Assembly: GCA_946894095.1 (NCBI GenBank) | Contig: OX335655.1 | Coordinates: forward strand, 12,028,001-12,092,000 | Direction: 5' to 3' | DNA: 64,000 nucleotides | Source of the DNA: Incurvaria masculella | Taxonomy: Eukaryota > Arthropoda > Insecta > Lepidoptera > Incurvariidae | Shown here: one piece after another, positions 22,950 through 34,600 of the stretch | How the letters are laid out: every line of letters begins with the position of its first letter | Position numbering within the stretch: the first letter of the stretch is position 1 | Program-made: the position numbers and the translations under genes | Notes under the pieces: generated by a model | The model's input: only the letters and a program-made list of their open reading frames with translations | Told to the model about the DNA's origin: nothing | The model's database searches: none

Positions 22950-24536
22950 GGGTGCTCTGTTTGATTTTATTTTGTGTGATTTTCACCAAGGGGTACTGTT
23001 AATTCGGTTACAATAACTGTTTAATATTAACGGTTTGGGTTTATTTATAGATACAAACCGTATTACATGAATAGTAATGATAAATACTTTACCATAAATT
23101 ACTTAATTTTATAGACTGAGAACGGTTAGTTGGAAATGTTATTTTCAGTGTAGACGTTTTCCACTAACTAGTGGCTGCGCTGCCTCCATACGTATGATTT
23201 ATGATTTTATGGTTATGGTGCTGTCTCCACAACAAATACAAAAAAAAAACAATCCTTGTTAATAACATTAGAGATCTTTTATTTCTATTTAAAATTATTC
23301 ATTCCCATGTAAACTCATCTCGCCTTTTGGAATAAATGAACCATAGATGTCCATCCAAAGCTACCCGATCACATGACACTTTCTTTGTAAAGAGATGTAA
23401 CACCAATTTTTTAAAACAAAGTCATAAGAAATTGTACAACTTTTAATAATAAGTGTGTTGACCTTGATATTTTTAATTTAACATTGGATACTTTTAAGAT
23501 ATCTTTGTTTGAATTATTTTTGTGTAGCAAGTAGTATGCTTGTTTTTAGTTCTGGTTTAAATTTGGTCATTGCATCTTATTGTGTTTATTTTTTATATTA
23601 TTTTTTATACCTTTCCTAAACTAGGTATTCATACTATGTAAGCCATTTCAATACGTGGAAACGTTGCTGGTTTGTGTGCATATTTCTGAAAGTTATTTAT
23701 ATGTTTTCTTTGTAACTGTATGTTGAAAAAAAAAAATCTGTCAACACAATGAACAGAAATAAATAAGAGAAATAGCTAATCTGATTTTTTGTAGCTGCAC
23801 ACTCCTCTTTCTTCGGGCAGGTTTCTTCCACTCTATGTGGATCGGGTGACGCAAGGTGATTTTTGAAATTGAGATTTTCATGCAAAAATATCATTTAAAT
23901 TGCCGGCTTTTCCAGTGGATTTTCCAAAATTTTTTTACGTACTAACGTGATCCTGACAATAAAGAACATAACAAAAAAAGAATTACGCAATTTGGTGCAG
24001 TCGTTCGAAGTTACGGAATAACATACATACATTGCGGAGATTAAAAAAAAATAGATATCCATTCTGTATGCTGAATGTATTTATCTCTATCTCAGTCCAG
24101 TTCCGCCTACTGCGCTCGCTGTTCCCGATGTTCGGAGCCCTCTTCCGCCGGGCCCACCGTGCCGATCCCGTGCGAACCTGCGCTCACGGGGCGCATTAAG
24201 CACGATTTAGCGCGCACAAAGGACATTTACGATCCCGATATATCTGCTCACGTAATAAGTTAAACCAAAAAGTAATCTCCATTTATCTCCGACGAGCTCC
24301 CGCGAGATTTTTCTCTATTTGCGCTTGTTACGGCCGAGACGTCTGCCAGAATCGCCTCTGTAATGCGATCTTGATGAACAAACGGTGGAAGGAAATGGTT
24401 CGGGGTTCCACATTCACACACGATGTAATGGCTACATACTTTGGGTCGGTTCCTGTACAGTTTTGGTTGGGAACGCAACAACGAAGTTTTTTACATTTCT
24501 TCTTTATGCTTTCATGCAATGTTTTTACATGTGAAT
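22950..24536. other. Mostly featureless; exon-like island at 24098-24211
   Basis: AT-rich until 24090. Then comes a GC-rich 110-base island preceded by a good acceptor (ttatctctatctcag). Two frames are open and neither is recognised. No matching donor was identified. Confidence 0.3.
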
Positions 24537-24790
24537 GTACATAGATAGCTAATACTACACCTACTGTTATGATATTAGCCCAATAAATTTCTTGGGAACT
24601 AGGTGCCATGCCAGGACCTACCTTTAATTGCACAGCTACATTGAACTGGATGTAAAACACGGACAACTTTTAATGCCGCTTTCACCATCGTTAATTCCAT
24701 TCGATAGTACCAACCTGGGTGGGATTACCATACCACCTAGTAATTAAGGACCCCTTCCTACCTACAGTTTAACGAAAAATCCGAACAACA
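24537..24790 (-). mobile_element. SINE family A copy, head missing
   Basis: Tail and body are recognisable (TTATGATATTAGCCCAATAA, GGTGCCATGCCAGGACC, ACATTGAACTGGATG). The copy stops near the body/head boundary. Confidence 0.65.
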
Positions 24791-24811
24791 ATACCCGCGA
24801 ATGGTATGTTT

Positions 24812-24922
24812 TGCTGGTTCCGGTCCAGCCTTGCAGTACATTTGTAAAGTAGTTCTTTTTACTGGGCTCTTTCTACAATTCATGTGTCCTTGCTTCACGG
24901 TCGATTATACATACATACATAT
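24812..24922 (+). mobile_element. SINE family B fragment
   Basis: A B-box-like GGTTCCGGTCC is followed by GTAAAGTAGTTC, TGTCCTTGCTTCACGG and a (CATA)n tail. This is a tRNA-derived SINE lacking its 5' half. Confidence 0.5.
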
Positions 24923-25689
24923 GAAATTATAACCTTAACATAACGTCTTGGGGACAATGACAACAGTCCCAATGGATGATTTTTTTTATATTTAATTAAG
25001 TGTATTTTATGTATGTTACTTATGTTGTGTTTGTTTCATGAAACTGAATAAAGGAGAAGAATAAAACATAACATTCATGAAATGGAACATTGAACGCTGC
25101 ATAAATTATTAATGTCGAGATATATATATATAAAGTTAAAGGCTCTCTCGCAAAAACTCCTGAAAACCGTCCTACTCTTCTTAAAAGGAAAGATCATAAA
25201 GCGTATACAAAAACATAAAATGTCACTACCGAGAAAAGAAAAAATACAACGTTCGAAATGACGCACAAAAATCCACGAGGGCCCGAACATCTGTGAATTC
25301 TCGATAGCAACCGAATATGTTCCGGGATATATCCCGAATTCGTGAATGTGTCCAAGAATTCGGACAATAGCGCAACAAACTGCCGCGGCGTGGCGTGGCG
25401 AGATTCGCGTTTTAAAATGGCTGATATTTCATTCACTTATATGTAAGCTGGTACCAACAAGCAAGTGTTTAGAATTGAGGTGTATGTACATTTATGTAAG
25501 AATAAGCAAGTATCAAATCTTGTAAAATAGGTACGTATGTATGTAAGTTGGAAGGAATACGATGGAATCCTTTTCAGACCCACTCAAGTATTTACAGAAT
25601 TTTTATATCCAACTTAAGAATAGGTTCCCTCAAAATATTATTATGATAACAGGTAAAAATATTTAATCAAAAAATTATTTTTAGGAAGA

Positions 25690-27108
25690 GAGTTTTATTT
25701 TTTCAAGACGTTGTGTTCATCAAGTTACCATCTAAAAATTAATCCGTATACAAAGTAAGGACCCTCGTTCAGAAAATTGTGTTGCAGCTACCCCCGTTGT
25801 TAAAAACGCTGCGAATAATCCACGATGTGTAGGAAATAAGAGTTTTGGTGTTATTCAGACTCGCGGGACCGGATAACTTTTCTCAAGTTGTTGTCATCCA
25901 GCTATCATCTAAAAATGTCTCCGATTACAAAGTACCAGCAATGCTTCAGAAAAAGTAGTGCAGCTACGCCAGTTGTTAAAATCGCTACGAATTTTCCCCA
26001 AAGTCAACGAAATAAAAGTTTTTGCGTTATTCAGACCCGCGGGGTCGTACGGTTTTTCTCAAGATGTTGTCATCAAGCTATCATCTAAAAATTTTTCCGA
26101 TTACAAAGTACCAGCAATCCATCAGAAAAAGTAGTGCAGCTACGCCAGTTGTTAAAATCGCTACGAATTTTCCCCGATGTTAACGAAATAAGAGATTTGG
26201 CGTTATTCAGACCTGCGGGATCGGACGATTTTTCTCAAGACGCTGTCATCAAGCTATCATCTAAAAATTACTCCAATAACAAAATACCAGTTATCCTTCA
26301 GAAAAAGTAGTGCAGCTACCCCAGTTGTTAAAATCGCTACGAATTTTCCCCGATGTTAACAAAATAAGAGTTTTGGCGTTATTCAGACCTGCGGGATCGG
26401 ACGATTTTTCTCAAGACGCTGTCATCAAGCTATCATATAAAAATTGCTCCGATCACAAAATACCAGTTATCCTTCAGAAAAAGTAGTGCAGCTACCCCAG
26501 TTGTTAAAATCGCTACGAATTTTCCCCGATGTTAACGAAATAAGAGTTTAGGCGTTATTCAGACCTGCGGGATCGGACGATTTTTCTCAAGACGCTGTCA
26601 TCAAGCTATCATCTAAAAATTACTCCGATCACAAAATACCAGTTATCCTTCAGAAAAAGTAGTGCAGCTACCCCAGTTGTTAAAATCGCTACGAATTTTC
26701 CCCGATGTTAACGAAATAAGAGTTTTGGCGTTATTCAGACCTGCGGGATCGGACGATTTTTCTCAAGACGCTGTCATCAAGCTATCATCTAAAAATTACT
26801 CCGATCACAAAATACCAGTTATCCTTCAGAAAAAGTAGTGCAGCTACCCCAGTTGTTAAAATCGCTACGAATTTTCCCCGATGTTAACGAAATAAGAGTT
26901 TAGGCGTTATTCAGACCTGCGGGATCGGACGATTTTTCTCAAGACGCTGTCATCAAGCTATCATCTAAAAATTACTCCGATCACAAAATACCAGTTATCC
27001 TTCAGAAAAAGTAGTGCAGCTACCCCAGTTGTTAAAATCGCTGCGAATATTCCAAGATGTGTACGAAATAAGAGTGTTGGTGTTATTTAGACCCGCGGGA
27101 TCGGACGC
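25690..27108. repeat. 176-bp tandem array, about eight units
   Basis: The anchor CAAGACGCTGTCATC, or its variants, recurs about every 176 bases (anchors near 25709, 25888, 26065, 26241, 26417, 26593, 26769, 26945). Units 4-7 are almost identical. Within them, AGTTTTGGCG and AGTTTAGGCG alternate, giving a 352-bp dimer period. The outer units differ and share variants with each other (GGTGTTATT, GATGTGTA). No ORF spans a unit. It resembles a small satellite block. Confidence 0.9.
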
Positions 27109-27607
27109 CGTGGAACTTTGCAAAAGTTTTCGTAGCTCAGCTCGTCGCGTATGGAGTATTATTCTCTAATCGGATCAACGTCACTATGCAGGGTGGAAAC
27201 TAGCGAAGTGTTTTGTTACACCCCTGGTGGGATGGCCATGGGGGAAGCAGGCTTGACATGTGGCTGCTGAGGCTTTTAGATAAGGTTGGATTAGGTTAAC
27301 CTCGAACTCCGTCACATGTCGCCAATGTCTCAATCAAAATCTTAATAATTTTCCCCCGAAACGCTTCGATATTTTAGTTTTGTCATAGATTTTAAAACAA
27401 AATTGAAAACTTTATTGAATTCGTTTTCATACGTAAAATTGTCTAAATTAAACTGTTCTAACTCGGGCTTTATCGCGGGACACAGGTATTCTGGTTGTTT
27501 CCGGTGGAAGAAAATTATCTTGAAAGTGTTCAGCCCTTCTAGAACTTGGAAGTTCACCATGGCAGTGTGACTAAAATGCCTGAAGACGTTTTCTTAGCAC
27601 TATGGTG

Positions 27608-27728
27608 ACCAGCGAGCATGGAAGAAGGGAGAAGCAACCGAAACAAGTTGGGAGCGGCGGAGCAACTATACATGCAATGGCGGCACCGCCGGCGAGTCAG
27701 TCCGCTTACGAATTCGCTCACTACTGAG
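27608..27728 (+). repeat. GGACGGGAG-type repeat fragment
   Basis: AGCGAGCATGGAAGAAGGGA..GAGCGGCGGAGC and CCGCTTACGAATTCGCTCA resemble the repeat at 16365. Confidence 0.35.
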
Positions 27729-27734
27729 CCTCAG

Positions 27735-28310
27735 GTCGGAGTTCTCACTTAAAAAGCCGATCTACTAACGTTTTCAAATGTATGGAGAATTTAAGAGCGC
27801 GCATAGTGGGCGTTAAGCGAACAAATATTTTCGAGTCTGAGTTCGATTTGGCATCTTACGTATCGTCGCCGTAAATATCGAGACTGGACCTCGGTAGCTC
27901 AGTATGCCACGCCTTGCGAATCGATAAGCTGGGGAAGCAACTCTGAGCGTGGTTAGGTTCTGGATGGGTGACCAGTTTCAACCGTTGAGGCTAGCCGTAG
28001 TTCTGATTCCACGTAAAACTGTAGGTCCATTTCCTTACCTACTAGGTGGCAGGGTTATTGCCGCCCGGGTTGGTACCATCGCATTGAATAAACGATGGGC
28101 GAAGCGGCAATGAAAATTGTCCGTGTTTTCCATCCATTCAATGTAGCCGAGCAATAAAGGGAGGTTCTGGCATGGCAACGAGTTCCCACAATTTTTTTTC
28201 CCAAAAAAAAATGTTGACGTTGCCGTTTCATACAAATTGGAAGTCCGGGTTCGACTTTGACAGGTTGAATAGTGGTATCCGTTAGACGTTTTTACGCGAC
28301 CATACAGATT
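27735..28310. mobile_element. CACCTAAATTGGCG-type MITE split by a SINE
   Basis: Left part: ACGTTTTCAAATGTATGGAG...CGTCGCCGTAAATA. Right part from about 28212: TTGACGTTGCCGTTTCATAC...TTAGACGTTTTTACG. These are consecutive in the intact copy at 19011. The SINE at 27888-28203 lies between them. Confidence 0.6.
27888..28203 (+). mobile_element. SINE family A copy with clear 5S-rRNA-like head
   Basis: The head reads GAAGCAACTCTGAGCGTGG, TTAGGTTCTGGATGGGTGAC. The latter closely follows the 5S rRNA internal control region (eukaryotic 5S has ...GGTTAGTACTTGGATGGGTGACC...). The standard body follows (GTAAAACTGTAGGTCC, GCGGCAATGAAAATTGTC). It is inserted in an older MITE. Confidence 0.75.
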
Positions 28311-28928
28311 TTCTCGAGTTACAACGACACGTACGCTATCGCTACTCCCATACTTCCATGCTCGCTGTAATCATGTAATCCAATGCGTGAGAATGCATGA
28401 GCGTTCTGCGTGATGATCGCTTAAACGTTCAATCGTCCGTTAGAAACTTATTGTCGTAACTTTTGATCCAATATTTGTATTCTTCACACCCAACTCCATC
28501 GCTTGACACGGGTCTGAGTAAACTTCATAAAAACTTTTGGCGCATTAATCAAAAAGGATTGACCCACAGGAGAGGGTGTCTCTGGGAAGGGATGTCGACC
28601 CGCTCCCACCAGCCAGACCTCTTCGTTATCTCCGGTCGGCCCGCCTGCTTTGTTTGTTAATCTGGATAACTTTATGTTTATTTTCGTTTATTGACGCATA
28701 AGGGACGAAGAGATAAAAATTACTGCTTTGTTGATATGTCAAATCCATTCGATCTTGATCATTATATATATATTACGATATAAAGGATACGATATTACCG
28801 TTAAATTTTATTAATTTGAGGTTATTGAACGACATTTAAGTGAAGCATTGTAATTTGAGATCAATTTTACAAACCAGCTGATTGTGTGGATTCGAATATA
28901 TCCGAGAAATTAGTTGGCCGACGTAATT

Positions 28929-28999
28929 GTCAGGATAGCTCAGAGTTAGAGCAGTGGACGCTTAATACAAAGGTCGCAGGTTCGAACTTTGCTTCCGAC
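28929..28999 (+). tRNA. tRNA-like sequence, probably pseudogene or SINE head
   Basis: A box TAGCTCAGAGTTAGAGC, anticodon loop around CTTAATA (TAA), B box GGTTCGAAC. The acceptor arms GTCAGGA/TTCCGAC pair with one mismatch and one wobble. The anticodon stem is poor, and a TAA anticodon (Leu) would need a long variable arm that is absent. A functional tRNA is unlikely. Confidence 0.35.
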
Positions 29000-29450
29000 G
29001 AATGTCCAGAGCAAAAAAGTGTTCTCATTATTTTCTATCTGATAACAATGCTTCAATGTCATTGGATCAAATCCAACCTCAAATCCCATTTAAGTTATAT
29101 GTATAACCATGCGCAAATGTGAGAGATACATACATATGTAAGAAATGAGTTCTCGTAAAGGAAAAATTTGGAACAATGGGAATAAGCCTAAGATTACAAA
29201 GGCCAAAGCCAAATGAGCCCCAACCCCTAACTTAGGGGCGAACTAGTACAAAATATTGATGCGAGGTTCTTTGGGATTTCATTGAGTATTCATGTATTCA
29301 GTTATTACCAAATTCTACTGACTATTATATTTTTGTATTAAAAGCCAATTTAATCAAACCGATTCCGATCTATTTAATTCAAACTAATTTGGGGAGGGAG
29401 GATAATAATTTAGGTTCTTTGCCCTTCAAAATATATTTAAATAACTAAAC

Positions 29451-29778
29451 ATGGATCTCTAATACTATCGTCATGACATTAGCCCTAAAAAACTACAAAA
29501 ACCTAGGTGCCGTGTCAGAACCGTCCTGATATTACATGGCTATATTGGACTGGATGGAAAACATGGAACATTTTCATCGTCGCTTCGGCCATCGTCGATC
29601 AATGCGATCGTATCAAACGGGGCTGCATTCACCTTATCACCTAGTAAATAAAGAACAACCTAATAGCTTTACGTGGAATCTGAAACATGAAGTACGAATC
29701 TCTTAGTCGCCTTTTACCACATGCACGGGGAGAAATGCAGTGAGCGCAAGTGTGTTATTTTTACGTGCTGGAGCCGAC
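29451..29778 (-). mobile_element. SINE family A copy, third head type
   Basis: The minus strand has the standard tail and body. Its 5' end is CACGTAAAAATAACAC...GCATGTGGTAAAAGGCGACT rather than a tRNA- or 5S-like head. Confidence 0.6.
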
Positions 29779-30227
29779 GTAGATATGATTTCACTAAGTT
29801 ATTGTTTTTCCTTTTACGTTTTATATTTGCTATAAAAGCGTGTTTTTGGAGTAGTTTTTAAACTATTTTTTTTATTATAAACCTTTTAAATAAACGTTAT
29901 CTTCCATTTCATTAGTGAGTGCGAGTTAACTCACGTGCAATTATTACATCGATGGTTACAAATTAATTGAATATTCTGTACCCTCGCCGAGAAGCACGTA
30001 TTAAGAGTACATTATGAAAACAAAGAGTTAGGTTGCTTCCCAGAAAGTTTCAGCGGCGCCCTACACCCACGTACACCCATATCAGAGTGTAATGGTAGTG
30101 TTTATTTAATTATGTTGTTATGTTGTTAAAATTATTTGGCAGAATATAAATATCAGATCGCCCGAAGGGTGAGACCGTTTTTCCTTGTTGTCTGGGTAAT
30201 ATGACACCTAAGCTAAGATTTATAATT

Positions 30228-30360
30228 TTTATCCAGTTCAGTGTAGCCGTGCTCATAAACGAAGGCACCTAATTCCTTTGGGAATGTGGTGAATAGGGCT
30301 AATGGCATAATGGTAGTTGTGTGGTGTGGTGTGTAGCAACCCATGTCAGGATGTAAAATA
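30228..30360 (+). mobile_element. SINE family A tail fragment
   Basis: TATCCAGTTCAGTGTAGCCG to CCCATGTCAGGATGTAAAAT. It joins directly to the AGGGTTCCG element at 30361, so that element inserted in or beside the SINE A-tail. Confidence 0.65.
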
Positions 30361-30696
30361 AAAAACCGGCCAAATGCGAGTCCATCGTACAAGATTTCAT
30401 AAAAAAATAGGTTTTTTTTGTAAGGCGGGGGGGCTTTACAATTTTTTATATATTTTTTTTATTTCCCTGTTTGTTGTTAAAGCGGCAAAAGAAATACACA
30501 TACTGTGGAAATTTCAGCTGCCTATCTATTACGGTTCATATGATACAGTCCTGTGACAGACGGACGGACCGACGGACGGCCAGACGGACGGACCGACGGA
30601 CGGCCGGACGGACGGGCCGACGGACGAACGGACGGACAGCGGAAGCTTAGCAATAGGGTTCCGTTTTCACCCTTTATGGTATGGAACCCTAAAAAA
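30361..30696 (-). mobile_element. AGGGTTCCG element, copy 2
   Basis: Starts AAAACCGGCCAAATGCGAG and ends TGGAACCCTAAAAAA. The tetranucleotide tract is expanded into mixed (GGAC/CGGA) repeats at 30558-30640, the longest in the window. Confidence 0.8.
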
Positions 30697-30781
30697 TCGT
30701 TACTGCGAAAACATTCACGTTTAAAAAAAAAACATTTATCGATAACTAAGTTATGATGTGTGATTGCATTTTAATTAGTAT

Positions 30782-30890
30782 CGTGTGGTGTTGGTGCTGG
30801 GTTCGGGCACGTAAAAAGAATACATTTTGGTCCAGTGAATTTATTCCCATGCATGTCGTAAGAGCCGACTAAGGATCTATTTCACCATCG
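30782..30890 (+). repeat. Isolated third-type SINE A head
   Basis: CACGTAAAAAGAATACATTT followed by CCCATGCATGTCGTAAGAGC and CGACTAAGG parallels the heads at 29700-29778 and 63930-64000 (reversed). The body is missing or diverged. Confidence 0.4.
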
Positions 30891-31254
30891 CCGGTTATAG
30901 TTACAGTCCATAATTGGCCAGTGAACAAATTTGTTCGACAGCCAAATCCTATGTTTATCAAGTCATCTCTTTCACCACAGGATTTCATCCGAGGATTAAC
31001 TAACTGCTAGTTTTCGTGACCAGTCTCATCCAAATAAAGTATAATAAGCTTATTTATGTCCATAATTATAATAAAGAAATCCAATACATCATGCAAATGG
31101 TAGTTGTATCTTGACTGACTGATCGACCTCCCGTTAACTTTACCTCAGTTTGACTGTCAGTTGACCCTAACTAAACCCTAAACCCTAACTAAAACCTAGT
31201 CAAAAGCGTTGGAGAAAGCCATTTTTTTATTATTGTGCTAGTCAAGTTCCAGTT

Positions 31255-31392
31255 GCACAGATTACTGGATGTGGTAAAAGAGACCCAGGATACATCGTTC
31301 GTAGTTCGGATTCCACATTGATCGGTAGGTCTCCTTTACTTACTTGGCGGTAGGGTTAATCTCACCCAGGTTGGTACCATCGCTTTGAAAGG
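31255..31392 (+). mobile_element. SINE family A fragment, remnant 5S-like head
   Basis: ACTGGATGTGGTAAAAGAGA then GTAGTTCGGATTCCAC and GTTGGTACCATCGCTTTGAA. The 3' half is absent. Confidence 0.5.
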
Positions 31393-32563
31393 TCATTTTT
31401 CAATCAATCTTTATTGAAATACCAACCAAGTTTGACAGCGGGTGAACAGAAAACTTTCAAAGGAATTTGAATGTATCACAGTGTCAAGACATCACTCAAT
31501 CGAATATTGGCACGTTGCGAGGCTGCTACCCATGATAATTAACTCGCAATGATATTGATTCGCCTTTCGCATATATTTTTGTGCTTCTTAGGTAATATCA
31601 ATGGAGACATGTCTTCGGTCGGAGTTGAGTACATGAATATGTTTAAGAAAATAAATGCATCCATGACTCTACGTTGTCAACTACGCGGTGGGTGTATTAT
31701 GCAAGATTGAGCGTGCGTATGCAATAATTTGATGACAATTAGAGATAGCAATGTGATTTGCAGGAATATAAACAATGTGACAAGAAATATAGTTGCTTAG
31801 AAATTAGGTGACTTCGTCATTAATCCATTTTACCTTAATTTACACTGCTGACAAGTACTACTAAACTTAATGCAGCACTTTTGCAATTTTAACGAAGGAT
31901 TACGAAAAGCCTTCAGTTGACAATCAATCAATTCAATCGTTAACTTCTCCAATTCATATTATTGAATGTTTTCTTTTATAGAAGCGTAAATAACGAGGAT
32001 CTCCGCCGAGTCCTTGTGATTGTGTAGTAGCTTTATGACTTTACTTCCACTGTAGCCTACGATCTAGTATAGTCTCAAGTGCTACAAGATTCAAGAGAAC
32101 GCTGTAGTCTTGTAAGTTTTCACTACTTTTTTTATGTCTCAAGCGTTACGAGACTTGGCCTTATATTTACAAGGTTTGTGATTGAATTTATTTTTGTATT
32201 AGTGACATAGTATTTTTTTATATTGAGCACTAGCCACCAGTTTTCACAAATCCCATTCTTAATCTTTATTATTTTTCTCGGTGGCTTGAGTCATCATAGG
32301 AAATGAATTCACAAAGTTTTTTAGAGGGGTTTTTTTTGTTTTTGACTTTTTATGTTTTCTGTCAACATATAACGTCGAGCAGCACGTCCTGCTCCTCACA
32401 CGCGCGGTAATCCGTCAAACTAAATATTATCAAATGTAAAATTAACCGAGACTAAAAGGAAGCACCCAATATTTTTGATTATCAGTGAGTTCATAAGAGA
32501 ATGGAAAAATAGCGAATCTTTATGGATTTTATTATCTCATAAATCAGTTATGTTACGACATGT
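31393..32563. other. No feature supported
   Basis: AT-rich sequence without repeats that recur in the window or credible ORFs. Confidence 0.4.
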
Positions 32564-32859
32564 AAAAACCGGCCAAGTGCGAGTCGGACTCCCACACGAA
32601 GGATTCCTTGCCTTCGAGCAAAAAAATTATTTTTTTGTATGGGCCCCCATTTCATTTCTATTATTTTTTTATTTTACCTATTTTTTGCTATAGCGGCAAT
32701 ATAAATACATCCTCTGTGAACATTTCAGCTACCTACCTATTACGGTTCATGAGATACAGCCCTGTGACAGACGGACGGACGGACGGACGGATGGACGGAC
32801 GGACGGACGGACAGCGGAGGCTTAGTAATAGGGTTCCGTTTGGTGCGGAACCCTAAAAA
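32564..32859 (-). mobile_element. AGGGTTCCG element, copy 3
   Basis: Full copy from AAAACCGGCCAAGTGCGAGT to GCGGAACCCTAAAAAG, with a clean (GGAC)n tract at 32770-32812. Confidence 0.82.
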
Positions 32860-34153
32860 GTGAAAGGTACGTCCAGTTGCAGTCGCTAATTAGAAAACAC
32901 TAATTTTAGGTTTGTGCAGAGTCACATGGGCTCAAAAGTCGACTGGGTTGCTTCTTTTAAGGTGACATATGACGTTTTGTATTTTGAAGAACTTTTCTGC
33001 AAACATGGTTATCGGAAAAACTTGACATTGAACTAATTTATGATTCAGACTCATTAAAGTTGTGCCCTGCCATTACAATTAAAGCCTTAAATTGATTTGA
33101 GTTTTTTTTTTATTTAATTTTTTTTTAAAAATTTTTAACAACATAGGCGGTGAGGGTATTATTTTTTATGTTATTTAATTTAATAATCTAGTGTCCCGCT
33201 TGGAAATATTATTTTTATTATTTATTATTATTATTACTATTATTTAAAACATGAGCGATTCTAAGCAAATCAAGAAAGAATTCCCCCAGAATTGCTCGTA
33301 TTTTCATTGATTGTAATTAATATAAAGCCAAAATAAAATCAAGCGCGACGATAGAGGATTGATTTAGAGTCATATGTCTCCTTAAATGATCTTACGGCTG
33401 TGCTTGCCCATACCCCCTAACTTATGATGGTGGCTTTGAAATACACGATCAGCTATAATTCCCGCTTGAAGACCCCTCGATCGCAGATATCAATACGCAC
33501 ACAAATGAGCTAAACTATTGCCAACATGGCGGCCGTAATTCGCGTGAAGCCTCCATATCGTTTGCTCAGTCAGTCGAGTGCACGGAGCGAGCGCCACCGT
33601 GTTATTGTTCCCCGGCCAGGTATTACAGGATTTCAGCGCTGAAGTAAAGGTCGTTACGGTGTAATGCCCTCTCTTTCTCCCTAGGTGGTTGTGGCGTCGT
33701 GCTGCTTTACGAGTTTTCGAACGACGACGCTCCGATCGCGTGAATCGTTTGTGGATCACTTTTACGTGGATGAGCGACTTTTAAATTCGTCTCGTTTATG
33801 ACCTCAAATCGCAACGCTTTTTATCTGGTGATAAACACACCAGACGTAATGATGTACGGATCCTTACCCAATGTTAAGAAAAAAAAAATTTTTGGGGAAT
33901 TATTGAAATGGGATTAGGCAATAAAATTAGTTTTTATTAAAAATATATTGTTTGGTTCAACGTATGGAACGAAGTTAAGTCCCATGTTTATATGATGTTT
34001 TGGCAATGTTCCTAGACATTGTTTCAAACGTTAATTATAACGATAATTCATGAGAAATTGAAGAACAAACTATTTTGTTAACTAAATATCAAAGTGGTTG
34101 TTACATGAGATTTGTGAGCAAGTGCAGTATTTTCGTCTATATTCGATCGTCCA
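32860..34153. other. Unassigned; GC-richer segment 33525-33780
   Basis: The 33525-33780 segment stands out in composition and might be a promoter, UTR or old repeat. No start codon context, splice pair or homology can be claimed. Confidence 0.3.
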
Positions 34154-34278
34154 TACGCGTCGGCGGAAAGCAGTGGTTCCGTACCGCTTAGGGCCGGGAG
34201 GACTGGAAAAAAATTGGAGAGGCGTATGTCCAGCAGTGGACGCAAACACGCTGACTGACTGACTGACTGACTGACTGC
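34154..34278 (+). pseudogene. RTE-like LINE C-terminus with (TGAC)n tail
   Basis: Reads VGGKQWFRTA, an in-frame TAG, then GREDWKKIGEAYVQQWTQTR and TGA at 34252-34254. A (TGAC)n microsatellite (34251-34276) follows directly as the 3' tail. Same family as 22540-22690. Confidence 0.75.
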
Positions 34279-34600
34279 AGCATTTTCGTTTTAAATATAC
34301 TATTAAGTTACTTATTCTGTGCTAATATTGCCCATTTGCGCAGACCGGAAATAGTTGCACCAATCAATAAAGCGAGCACCTATGCACGTTCAGTCGCCAT
34401 GTTACGGATATTAATGTGTTCGGGATGCTTTGAAAATGTGCAAATGACCATTTGAAAGCACACAATGGGGAATAATTATAACGTAGAATGGGGCTTGAAT
34501 TCTTCTTTGTTGAGAACTTATCGATATTTGAAAGCGTGCATTGTTGCTAAATTAATTTCACAATGGTACTAGAAATTTAGTGAACTTCACCACATCACTA

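Noticed and set aside
25690..27108. Regular repeats suggesting a CRISPR array
   Set aside because: Units are 176 bp and contiguous, with no short repeat/variable spacer pattern and no cas genes, and the genome is eukaryotic. This is a tandem satellite-like block.
28929..28999. Functional tRNA-Leu(TAA)
   Set aside because: Weak anticodon stem, acceptor mismatch and no long variable arm. Better explained as a pseudogene or SINE head.
30553..30756. ORF rich in Thr-Asp-Gly-Arg repeats
   Set aside because: It is the (GGAC)n tract of the AGGGTTCCG element translated. The same happens at 32608, 47474 and 55080.
31165..31197. CCCTAA/CCCTAAA-like motifs resembling telomeric repeats
   Set aside because: Only a few imperfect units. 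Insect telomeres generally use TTAGG, and there is no extended array.
33560..33610. Arthropod initiator (TCAGTC) as a core promoter
   Set aside because: The hexamer is common, no convincing downstream promoter element follows at +28 to +32, and no downstream exon was found.
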